Shown here piece after piece: positions 10,940-19,753 of a stretch of DNA of 38,952 bases (its first letter is position 1; every line of letters begins with the position of its first letter). A model generated the notes under the pieces. It did not search any database. It was not told the origin of the DNA and was given only the letters and a program-made list of their open reading frames with translations. Origin of the DNA: Scleroderma bovista (Eukaryota; Basidiomycota; Agaricomycetes; Boletales; Sclerodermataceae); contig JAYMGJ010000705.1 of assembly GCA_037178675.1 (NCBI GenBank), forward strand, positions 1 through 38,952, read 5' to 3'. A program made the translations under genes and the position numbers.

Positions 10940-11480
10940 TGATTAGAAACGTTGCAAGCATTGGGGTGTCAACAGGATCATGCGCGGATCATGGGCCTTC
11001 TGTGGTATTCCTTGGCCACATCTGTTGTTGCATGTCTTGTTGCTCATGCCCTTGTCTCAGTTCTCATTCCTGTCATGTCATGTTCATTGCACTGTCATGG
11101 TCAAGGTGGCGACTCATAGTCAAGCACTGTGTACCTTGTGTACTCATTGTCCCTGTGTCTTTTCATCTTACTCCTTGTCATCGGCATTCCTGTCCTCGCA
11201 TTCTGGTCTTCACATTCTTCATGTCATTTCCTCATGCCAGTTGCTCGGAGGGCGATACTGCATCCTCTTGTTGTTTCCTTTCATTGTGTCATTCTTGGTC
11301 TTTGCCCAGCCTCTCGTCTACCTTGTCTCAGTCTCGTCCCTTTACAGTGCCCCAACTGTAGCATCATGCATCCATCATCACTCGCACATGTGTTCATTCT
11401 CTTGTCCTGTCATTTCTCTCATTTCATTCCTTCATGTTACATACCTTTCTTGCTGTTGTTGTACTTCATTACTACCATGT
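10940..11480. repeat. TGTCATTC/CTTGTC-rich low-complexity block
   Basis: About 540 bases of imperfect TGTCAT, TTCATT and CTTGTC words on the plus strand. Overlapping frames give hydrophobic Cys/Ser/Leu peptides that mimic membrane proteins but come from composition. The reverse complement resembles the block at 5740-6350, so the two may be relics of one repeat in opposite orientation. Confidence 0.45.
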
Positions 11481-12045
11481 AATAGTATGGATCTTTTTGC
11501 CAATGGAAAGTGCAATATTGAATTCTGACGCCACAGTGAGCTGTTGCAAGTTATTTTATTTCACTGACCATCATGAACACCTTTATTGCACATTCTGCAA
11601 CCCTGAGGTGGGTGTACTGCCTAACGCATCACATTTTTAAAATCTACTTTACAACAAGAATGTGATTGCAACAACTTCCCATTTCACCATATTTCTTCTG
11701 AAGGCTAGAAGATGAATATAATAATGCTAGGGAGGAAACTCGGAACAAATATTTGGGTGACAGGACCACAGAATAGCATGGTTCAACTACATTTCACAGG
11801 GCTGGGATAAATGGCACAGTTTAGTGATGCATGTCTACATGGTACAAAGGAGGGAAGTGTAACAATGTTACGAGTTCATGAGCACTGTGTGTAAAATGAG
11901 CTCAAAGAGTCCATTAAGATCAAAATGGGGATCAATGGAAAAATGTGACAAAATTAGAGCACATGGAAATAGAACTCAAATTTTCTGTTAGTAGTCGGAT
12001 CAGAAGAAAGGATGTGTTGTTTGCAAACCAGTGCAATTTTCGGGC
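11481..12045. other. No gene seen
   Basis: AT-rich sequence with short unsupported ORFs. It may be the decayed interior of the copia-like element whose LTR-like repeats follow, but no pol motif is readable. Confidence 0.35.
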
Positions 12046-12375
12046 CATGTGCTACAATCAGGCTTGTTGCTCTCAATGGGTTGGCACAATGGTACAATTT
12101 GCAGATGAGGATAGCAATCTAATCAGATACAGTGGGTTATCAAACATAATGGCAGATTCTGTCAGATTCTGTTCATTGCTCATCCACATCTATTAAGTGC
12201 CAAAGGGCAAACCAACCCAAAGTGGGAGTGTTGGGACATGTGCTACAAATCAGGGTTGTCATTCCCAATGGGTTGGCACAATGGTGCGATTCACAGATGG
12301 GGATAGCAATCTAAATGGATACAACCAGGTTATCAGGCATAATAGCATATTGTGTCAGATTGTCTTAATTGCTCA
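12046..12375 (+). repeat. Pair of about 190-bp direct repeats, copia-LTR-like
   Basis: 12046-12183 and 12237-12375 are diverged copies, sharing GTGCTACAA, CAATGGGTTGGCACAATGGT and GATAGCAATCTAA. Directly before the second copy lies a purine tract AAAGTGGGAG followed by TGTTGGGACATG, which is how a polypurine tract meets the 5' end of a copia-type LTR. The pair may therefore be LTR fragments rather than a simple tandem duplication. The 5' end of the first copy has lost this signature. Confidence 0.45.
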
Positions 12376-12798
12376 GATGATAACTCAAATATATGTGCTT
12401 CCCAAGAAAATTTAGGTTCAGTGATGCCAGGACAACAGAAATGATGTTGTTTGGCTGTGTGTACACGTCTTTCTTGAATTTCAAATTGCTGCTGAACGGG
12501 CGGAGGATTCCATATAGGCTCAAGGAACAGGAAGATACAACAACCCAGTCACCACCATGGATGCAAATGTCTTTTGCTAGTGTTGATACCACGATGGCAA
12601 CAAGGAGAATGGTAGGCAGGAGTGAGCATGGATGGAGCAAGAGGATGGGTGGCAAGAAGTCACGGTGGAGTGTGATGTGTCTGGCCAGGCAACACACGAT
12701 GGTCTGCCTGACACCATCATTGACTTCCTCTCCCCACTCAGAAGTGATAGCGATTTCCTTGAGTCCACCAGATATCTCGACTTCGGCTGTCGACCAGC
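12376..12798. other. Left flank of the foldback element, possible open frame on minus strand
   Basis: If the foldback element (12799-15558) and one target duplication are removed, a minus-strand frame starting at ATG 15660 reads through the junction to the stop at 12365, roughly 190 codons. No domain is recognised and a competing plus-strand frame (from 12632) also looks protein-like, so neither is called as a gene. The region contains one copy of the 22-bp motif shared with the TPR-HET locus. Confidence 0.25.
12447..12468 (+). promoter_or_regulatory. Copy 1 of a 22-bp shared motif
   Basis: The motif has the core TTGTTTGGC, one variable base, then GTGTGTAC, R and CGT. Two other copies lie upstream of the TPR-HET gene and of its broken paralogue. 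Here no such gene follows. The role is unknown; it could be a regulatory site or part of a dispersed repeat. Confidence 0.35.
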
Positions 12799-13308
12799 CA
12801 CCTTAGGCACCACCTTTTGGTGGCAATAGAGGTCTTGGAGATAGGGTTTTTTTACTGGGAAGAAGTGGTCTTAGAGACCAACCATCCACACCAGGAGTTG
12901 CCACCCTTATTCAGCTCATCCCAAATATTATTCAATAGCCTTTACGGCCACTCTAGGCCCTCCGCTGAGGCTCAGATGAGCCTCCTTGGCCTCTTTATTT
13001 TTATTAATAGATGTTCACCGCTTTGGGGTCAGATTACATAATCACAAAAAGTGTTGCTACTCCCAAAACATGACCGCATTTGGTTAATACCTGAACTGCA
13101 ATATTCCCACCCTTCCTGTGGGCCTCCTCTGGCTTCCTGTACCCCATCCCTTGTCCCCATGTACTGTACATAGTATCATATATGTTATATGAATATATAA
13201 GACCATAACTAGATCCTCAAATGAATGTGTCAGAGGCTCTGGATGGTTGGAAAGATAGTTAGGGGTAAAAACAAAACAGGCTTCACATTTTTGATACATT
13301 GGACATAC

Positions 13309-13592
13309 TATAGAAAGGTGGTGGTCTGCACAGGGAAGGTCTAGCCTAAGGAAGGGAAAAGGAGGAGACCTGTAGGTAACCTCAGTATGCTGGCAAGCTA
13401 CTATATATTAGTATATACCTGTAGGGTAACTACAAGGTATCAGTATGTGTATGTGGTGGTTAGTAGATGGTACTCACCCTCAGTATGCTGGCAAGCTACT
13501 GAGGGACTATGGTAATAGACTCTACTGTATAGTGCGCTTTATGCTTATGTAAGTAAGTAAACAAACCATAACAGTCTGTTTATAATCCAACA
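13309..13592 (-). mobile_element. 284-bp LTR-like insertion, target duplication CATAC
   Basis: CATAC stands at 13304-13308 and again at 13593-13597, while the right arm has one copy at the matching empty site. Read on the minus strand the insert begins TGTTGGATTATA, a typical copia-LTR start, but ends TCTATA rather than CA. It contains a direct repeat of CAGTATGCTGGCAAGCTACT near 13382 and 13482. A solo LTR of a copia-type element is the likeliest reading; the non-canonical end is the main doubt. Confidence 0.7.
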
Positions 13593-13651
13593 CATACACA
13601 CTTCTAAATTACATCCCCTTCAAGGGGCCATATGTACCTACAACATATACC

Positions 13652-13847
13652 TGTTGTGTGCGAGTAATGTGAGTGAATAGATCTGCAGGACGGAGGCGGA
13701 AGCTTCAGCTAGGCTGAGAGACTCAAGATCAGACAGAATGGGGGCGAGCCAATTGTTATTGACCCCCTTTATTCTACTCAAGCTATATACTGTGTATTAA
13801 GGGGTTTAGGAGGTGGCTGCCAGCTTGTGGCTATATCAGCCTCAACA
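13652..13847 (+). mobile_element. 196-bp solo LTR, target duplication ATACC
   Basis: The insert starts TGTTGTGTGCGAG and ends CAGCCTCAACA, giving TG...CA ends with a TGTTG/CAACA inverted terminus. ATACC flanks it at 13647-13651 and 13848-13852, and the right arm shows the unoccupied site with one ATACC. The short length and 5-bp duplication suggest a copia-type solo LTR. It is not similar by eye to the 284-bp insert. Confidence 0.8.
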
Positions 13848-14555
13848 ATACCAAGCACATTTAATGGGAGGGAGCCTCTGAAGTGCTGTGTCACATTCTC
13901 CTCCTCCTGGTATGACACCCTGGGAGGCTCTTACTGCAAGTGTTGGTACTTTTGGGATGGTTTTTAACTATAGTAGTATACTATTACCACTTGTCTATCA
14001 CATAAACTGGGAGACTGACCGCTCTAAAGGTGAGCAGGAAGGCAAACACTACCTTTATGAAAATAGGGGCTGTATCAGTCCCCAGAGCAACTATCTATAT
14101 TCTGAGTATCTAGGAGGCTCTGCAATACTATATAGTAGTCACTATACCATCACTGAGTCCATAACCTGATGTGGAGGAGCAGGGGAAGTGAAATGATATG
14201 ATGGAGGGCATGGGAAAATGTCCAAAAACATGCAGAGACTTTGAAAACATATCAAAAAAGTGACATGGCACACCACACACAACATCTGGTGGTCTATGAA
14301 TTGTGCTACTGACTCTCTAGTGTCATTACAGACTCTTTACATGTGTCACAGTATTTGTATAAACCATAATCTCTTCAGAAAGCGAAATTTTGGCACCAGA
14401 GAGCACCTTGTGCAATGGCTACATTTCAGTGCTGCAGGTTGCACAATCTGTACACTAAGTTTGGAGTCCAGAGGTTCTGTCAGGCTAACTAATGCTATAT
14501 CCTGTATGGTAAGATTGTATCATAGGTCAGATCCTCAGTACCACCACCAGTAGAG

Positions 14556-15558
14556 CACCAAATGCTGTGTGTGGTGTGTTATGTCACTTTTTTGATATGT
14601 TTTCAAAGTCTCTGCATTTTTTCAGACATTTTCCCATGCCCTCCATCATATCATTTCACTTCCCCTGCTCCTCCACATCAGGTTATGGACTCAGTGATGG
14701 TATAGTGACTACTATATAGTATTGCAGAGCCTCCTAGATACTCAGAATATAGATAGTTGCTCTGGGGACTGATACAGCCCCTATTTTCATAAAGGTAGTG
14801 TTTGCCTTCCTGCTCACCTTTAGAGCAGTCAGTCTCCCAGTTTATGTGATAGACAAGTGGTAATAGTATACTACTATAGTTAAAAACCATCCCAAAAGTA
14901 CCAACACTTGCAGTAAGAGCCTCCCAGGGTGTCATACCAGGAGGAGGAGAATGTGACACAGCACTTCAGAGGCTCCCTCCCATTAAATGTGCTTGGTATA
15001 TGTTGTAGGTACATATGGCCCCTTGAAGGGGATGTAATTTAGAAGTGTGTATGTCCAATGTATCAAAAATGCGAAGCCTGTTTTGTTTTTACCCCTAACT
15101 ATCTTTCCAACCATCCAGAGCCTCTGACACATTCATTTGAGGATCCAGTTATGGTCTTATATATTCATATAACATATATGATACTATGTACAGTACATGG
15201 GGACAAGGGATGGGGTACAGGAAGCCAGAGGAGGCCCACAGGAAGGGTGGGAATATTGCAGTTCAGGTATTAACCAAATGCGGTTGTGTTTTGGGAGTAG
15301 CAACACTTTTTGTGATTATGTAATCTGACCCCAAAGCAGTGAACATCTATTAATAAAAATAAAGAGGCCAAGGAGGCTCATCTGAGCCTCAGTGGAGGGC
15401 CTAGAGTGGCCGTAAAGGCTATTGAATAATATTTGGGATGAGCTGAATAAGGGTGGCAACTCCTGGTGTGGATGGTTGGTCTCTAAGACCACTTCTTCCC
15501 AGTAAAAAAACCCTATCTCCGAGACCTCTATTGCCACCGAAAGGTGGTGCCTAAGGTG
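14556..15558 (-). repeat. Right arm of the inverted repeat
   Basis: Uninterrupted mirror of the left arm. It gives the pre-insertion sequence at both solo-LTR sites of the left arm and ends at the GCCTAAGGTG terminus followed by the CGACCAGC duplication. Confidence 0.85.
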
Positions 15559-16983
15559 CGACCAGCGCTGAGACTCGGAAGTGACAGGAATCGCTCGTAG
15601 GTCGCCCGCAATGTTGGCTGCCTTGATTTGACCATTCAATACCATTGTTCTGTCTCTCACACAGCTCCAAATTTCCTGGTACAGGCGACGTGTAAGAGCT
15701 CATACGGTATTGCTCGGCTAGACTCAGTTACTTGTCACAGGACTTAGCAGAAAATATTCTGAATAATTGCTAATAAGTTATCATGGACAGACTTGAAAGA
15801 TTTGAGAACCAGCCGCAACCCCCCTTGCCTGCGGCGGAGTTCGTAATTTGACCTGCTCCACCAAGATGGAACATAATCCCTTGGAACCATACCTCCCGAT
15901 TATCGGATTGCTAGTAACTTTTATCGGCCAATATTGTACAGAACTCATTATAACAGACATGACTTCAACAGAAACTGGCTCTTCTCGGTGGAGTGATGAT
16001 GAATGAGCTACACTGATCTCTTTCCTTGTCGAGGAGAAACGTGCTGGAAAGCTGGGCGAGGGGGGCTTCAAGGCGATTACTATGAATGGTGCTGCCACCC
16101 ATATGTCAAGTCAGCATCCAAACCAATCCTGGACTGCCCAACAATGCAAGAATCAGATAAATTCTGTATGGATTCAGTGCGATCCTTTTATCTGTTACTG
16201 ATCAATTGAACATTGTAATACAGCTCAAAGCGACATTCAGGGATATCAATGATTGGCGTGCGTCATCAGGAAAGCACTGGGACAATCACAATGGAGCAAG
16301 GATTGAGTTGGAATATGACAAACAAGCCTTCAAGGAGTTCATGGAGGTACATCTGTATCCTTACTATTTCTCACTTGAATACTAACAGTTGTTGACTACA
16401 GAGACGACCAACAAGTCAGATGCATCATTTTAAGGAAGAGGGATGGGTCCACTTTGAAGGGATGGACATGTTGTTTTCAAACGACCTAGCTCGTGGGAGT
16501 CATGCATATCATCCTGCAGCTGTGGGAACTACTGCACACAGTGTCTCTGCCAATGCTTCCACAGCACCGCTGTCAGTGAACATGGAAGATAACGCCTATA
16601 TCAAATGATCCTTATGTGAAGGATAGGCACGACAGACCCTCATCGTAGCCATCTATCGCACAAGAAGACTATTCTGATGCAAGAGATGAATGCCAATGCT
16701 GACAGTCATCCCTCACACAAGAACCACCAAGAAGCAGAAGAAACTGAAGGAATAACATCATTATGGTATGAGAAAGGAATGCACACCTCTGCAGTCCAAC
16801 TCCCATATCAGAATGGTCAAAGAAGCCGAAGAATTGATGGAGAAATGAAGGAGAAAGAGAAGAAATGATTTTTAGCGCCCAAATGTCATTTTTAGGCGCC
16901 CAGTGCCAGCATTCTGATATTTTGAATAGCTCTGCCATTTCTTAAGCTATCAGGCACGTGACTATACTGTCAGAGAGCCTAGA

Positions 16984-17472
16984 ATGTGGTCTATCTGCCT
17001 GTCAAGTTCCGATGCAAATCTGTTCATTTCCCACGGAGATATTCCCCCCGCAATCCAGACGTTCATCTCATCACTCACTATGGAGTCTGTATTTTCTCTG
17101 GATCATTTCTCCGCTATTGCTGCAGACCTCCACTATGTCCTGCTCTTAGGGCAGCCTCTCCCAGAGTTCCCATGCACTGTCTGGCACATATCTTCCCAGC
17201 CTGCTCCCTCAGTCCCCCTCGTTCTCGACCAGCGCGTTCTCCTCGTCAGTCCTGCATCAAGGACGTACTTTGGTCATCTTAGGTCTATTGTCAAGCTTGA
17301 AAAGTCTTCTCTGGTCATCTCTGTGTCCCCTGAGCCCTCAGCCTATGGTCCCTTCCTCCCAGATACTTGCCATATCCATCTTCCTCTGTCGTTTGTCTCA
17401 CTTCCCTGGATGCGTCGAATTCAGTACTCTGTCCGCTTCCCCACTTTCAGACGGCATCCCTCAGCATCATGA
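16984..17472 (+). CDS. LTR-internal ORF, copy B (162 codons, conserved in copy A)
   Basis: The frame opens at ATG 16984; the ATG shared with copy A is at 17080-17082. It ends at TGA 17470-17472, extending about 16 residues beyond the point where copy A stops. Between the shared ATG and the LPW block near the end, no indel separates the copies. Residues are mixed hydrophobic and polar, with a Pro/Ser-rich middle and a basic end (around RRIQYSVRF). I recognise no fold. It sits in the U3 part, upstream of the TATA box at 18088, so its own transcription would need another promoter or read-through from the flanking gene. Confidence 0.45.
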   Translation: MWSICLSSSDANLFISHGDIPPAIQTFISSLTMESVFSLDHFSAIAADLHYVLLLGQPLPEFPCTVWHISSQPAPSVPLVLDQRVLLVSPASRTYFGHLRSIVKLEKSSLVISVSPEPSAYGPFLPDTCHIHLPLSFVSLPWMRRIQYSVRFPTFRRHPSAS

Positions 17473-18087
17473 CAGTTATACCCCCCCACTTTATAGTGCT
17501 GTTAGGAAGAAGAACCCTCTCTCATTCTTTCCCAGAAGAGAGCTCGTCAAGGGAGCCCATGGTTGCGCTTCAGTGGCACTAGAACATATGCACTATACCT
17601 TAGTGTATGCTGACCCCCCCAGAGACCTCTGGACCCCTGGTACCCTTCTTGTGGCTGTTCTGTCTCGGATCAATTCCCCTATTTATCCCATGACTTCCCC
17701 ATTGTTCTCCCATCAAATTCCTGATGGTACACAGCTTCCCATCAAACTTCTTGGGCAGTGCATCAATGACTTCTTCTGCTGTGCAAGTGACTTATCCCTT
17801 GCTTACTGATGCTCTCCTGTCATCAGTATTACTCTATCCCTTTCGCATTTTTGGTATATTACTCAGCTGATGACCCACTCCCTTACCAATCAGTCTTGTC
17901 ATGCAGCTTACTCATTCCTTTACTCAGCAGCTTATTCATGCTCCCTATGCTTACTCATTCCTGCTTATGCCTTGCTTACTGATCGCTTACAAACCCCTTA
18001 CAAAGCTCTTACCAATCCCTTACCAATCCCTGACAAATTCTGCTTATTCCCTTCTCTTTTTGTACTTCAATGCTGTGTCCCCCCATG

Positions 18088-18113
18088 TATTTAAACCCCT
18101 GGGCTCAGCCCAG
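18088..18113 (+). promoter_or_regulatory. LTR B TATA box and hairpin
   Basis: TATTTAAA at 18088-18095 followed by the hairpin CTGGGC-TCA-GCCCAG ending near 18113. The arrangement parallels 8839-8864 in copy A. The clean AATAAA of copy A is not present here. Confidence 0.55.
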
Positions 18114-18703
18114 TGAAAAAAGACCCAATAGCACGAAATTATCCCTCTCTCAGACTCTCTCAATCAGTATCCCTTCAGTCCTTGAGTCCTTGTAGGCTTC
18201 AGTGAAGGTCTAAAGGCTCAATATTGTCAAGTTTATCCAAGTTATTCAAGATCTATTCTTTCTCTAGGCTCAAGTGGAGTCTAGTCTGTCAATCCTTCAT
18301 CTCCCATTTCCCCTGGACGTCAGGAGCCCCCTTGCCCCTCTGCTGCACCAATCTCTAGGTGTAGTATTGCTACTTCAGTCCCAGTCAACTCAATCCCCGC
18401 TTTGACACTTCCTAGGCTTTAGGAAGAGTCCAGACCCTTATCCCCTTCGTCATCTATTACTCCTGTACCCCAGGAGTATCCTGCATCATCATCTGCATCA
18501 CCCTGTTGGTGTAGATCCCCTTCCCCCCTCCTCAGCATATCCTCTCTGGACACCACAGAGGCAAACCACCACTCGCACTTTTTCGTAGTCCTTTGTTGGT
18601 GTTGTGTTTGGGTTGTTGTTTCAACCTAAACCCACACTTTGACTCACACCGCCTAGTGCCTCTGATATTTCTATGGCACCCAGTGCATCTCGTGTTTCTT
18701 CTA

Positions 18704-18819
18704 GCGTCTCTGGTGTTCCCCCTGGCATCTCTGGTGTTCCCCCTGGCATCTCTGGTGTTCCCCCTGGCATCTCTGGTGTTCCCCCCGGCATCTCTGGTGT
18801 TCCCCCCAGCATCTCTGGT
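18704..18819 (+). repeat. 21-bp coding tandem repeat, about 5.5 units
   Basis: The unit GGCATCTCTGGTGTTCCCCC with one further base repeats about five to six times within the Myb/SANT gene and encodes the seven-residue motif SGVPPGI. Units differ by one or two bases. It is a flexible linker in the protein; length variation between copies of the transposon is likely. Confidence 0.9.
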
Positions 18820-19428
18820 AATATGTCCAGTACCCCTGGTGTCCCAGGCATTTCCGCAGGGCGTGGCATCCCAGAATTTTCACCCTTCAATTTTGCCGGT
18901 CCCAATTATGGCACACACATGAGTTCCTCCAGCCACACATCGAGCAACCTGGTTATGACACCCTCTACTTCCCCTGCCCATCTTCAATATCAAACTCCTT
19001 TCATTGGAAGTCCCACTGGCACTGTCGCACAGGGTGAAACGTCTGAGAAAGTAGCATTCCCTCACAGTGCCAACCAGCAGCTACAGATGTTCTCACCTCC
19101 ATTTCACTCACTTCATTCTTCAATCCCATCCCCGTCGTCTTACAATCCATCTTCCTGTGACTCTCGTGCTCTGAGTGTGGCAGGCTCTACTCAGTCCAAG
19201 AAGTGTTCTTTTGCTGAAGTAGGTGCACCTCCTGGTGGACAAGGTCTGTCAGCACAAGCAGCCCTCGAGAACCTCTCCCTCAACCCAGGAGAACGCTCCT
19301 CAAAGCGGGCAAAGAAGGAGCAGTTGACACCGGCTATGCTAGTCAGTGTACAAGGTACTTTGCAGTATGTTGGATCTGCAATCACATCCTCGTCCATAGT
19401 GGCTGCAGAGCAAAGACACAGTGAGCGG

Positions 19429-19567
19429 TGTAGTAGGAGGGGCTAGGGATAGGAGCACAAGGAGACAGTCAGGTGATGCTTAGTCAGCGTCAGTAGAGAG
19501 CACAGCAGCGCATGTATGGACAGATCATCATTGTACCACTCGACCCACGAAGGGTTCTCCTGCTACA
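19429..19567 (+). repeat. Gypsy 5' LTR (139 bp)
   Basis: Starts TGTAGTAGG and ends TGCTACA. It differs from the 3' LTR at two transitions: GCACAAGG here against GCACGAGG, and GGTGATGC here against GGTGACGC. At each, the 3' copy has CpG and the 5' copy has CpA or TpG. The LTR is very short for this superfamily. Confidence 0.95.
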
Positions 19568-19570
19568 ACG

Positions 19571-19580
19571 TGGTGACGAG
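19571..19580 (+). other. Probable primer-binding site
   Basis: TGGTGACGAG begins three bases after the 5' LTR. A TGG start is expected of a site complementary to a tRNA CCA end. I cannot name the primer tRNA. Confidence 0.45.
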
Positions 19581-19753
19581 AGTGAGCTCGACCCAGGTAT
19601 CGACATCCGATATACAGCACCACCGTCCTCTGCACCGTACTGCACACTGTACAGTCCCACCCACCATACCGTAACACAGCATAAATGCAACCGCGAAGAC
19701 ACAAGGCTACCGCACGATCTACACGTGCAAGAAAACATAAAACAGGCAGCTAA

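Larger units (their letters stand above)
12799..14292 (+). repeat. Left arm of the inverted repeat
   Basis: Reverse complement of about 14556-15558, interrupted by two solo-LTR insertions (13309-13592 and 13652-13847), each with its own 5-bp target duplication. The right arm preserves both empty sites. Confidence 0.85.
12799..15558. mobile_element. Foldback-type DNA transposon with about 1-kb terminal inverted repeats, 8-bp target duplication
   Basis: The termini CACCTTAGGCACCACC and its reverse complement are flanked by the direct repeat CGACCAGC (12791-12798 and 15559-15566). The arms are 12799 to about 14292 and about 14556 to 15558. Without two later insertions the left arm is about 1,004 bp, matching the right arm of about 1,003 bp with few mismatches. 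The unique centre is only about 263 bp (14293-14555) and codes for nothing I recognise, so the element is non-autonomous. An 8-bp duplication fits hAT, KDZ/Zisupton-like or, less well, Mutator-like (usually 9 bp) transposases; the family is not decided. The 93- and 71-codon ORFs in the arms are exact mirror copies and probably not genes. Confidence 0.85.
16571..18648 (+). mobile_element. Solo LTR copy B (2,078 bp, TG...CA, 4-bp target duplication CCGC)
   Basis: The element starts TGTCAGTGAACATGG and ends GACTCACA, between CCGC at 16567-16570 and 18649-18652. Removal restores the Myb/SANT frame exactly. It is a diverged relative of copy A: GTGAACATGGA, ATCCTTATG, GTAGCCATCTATC, TTAGGCGCCCAGTGCC and ACCACCACTCGCA occur in the same order. 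The element has kept more CpG than copy A, so it may be younger or less mutated. It contains the ORF 16984-17472. No internal retroelement genes are attached. Confidence 0.85.

Noticed and set aside
10939..11528. Overlapping plus-strand ORFs of 117-182 codons that look like multi-pass membrane proteins
   Set aside because: They lie in a low-complexity TGTCAT/CTTGTC-rich block, all three frames stay open at once, and there is no start context or domain. Hydrophobicity follows from T-rich codons.
13888..14959. Two identical 93-codon ORFs facing each other as a duplicated gene
   Set aside because: They are mirror images within the arms of the foldback element, so identity follows from the inverted repeat, and no protein feature supports coding.
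12365..15660. Minus-strand gene interrupted by the foldback element
   Set aside because: The frame is open across the restored junction, but there is no recognised domain, and an opposing plus-strand frame is equally plausible. Kept only as a remark on the flank.
18673..19446. 257-codon ORF as an independent gene or as gag of the upstream LTR
   Set aside because: It is the middle of the Myb/SANT exon: the frame is continuous with 16402-16570 once LTR B is removed and with 25768-25980 once the gypsy element is removed. Its last six codons belong to the gypsy LTR.
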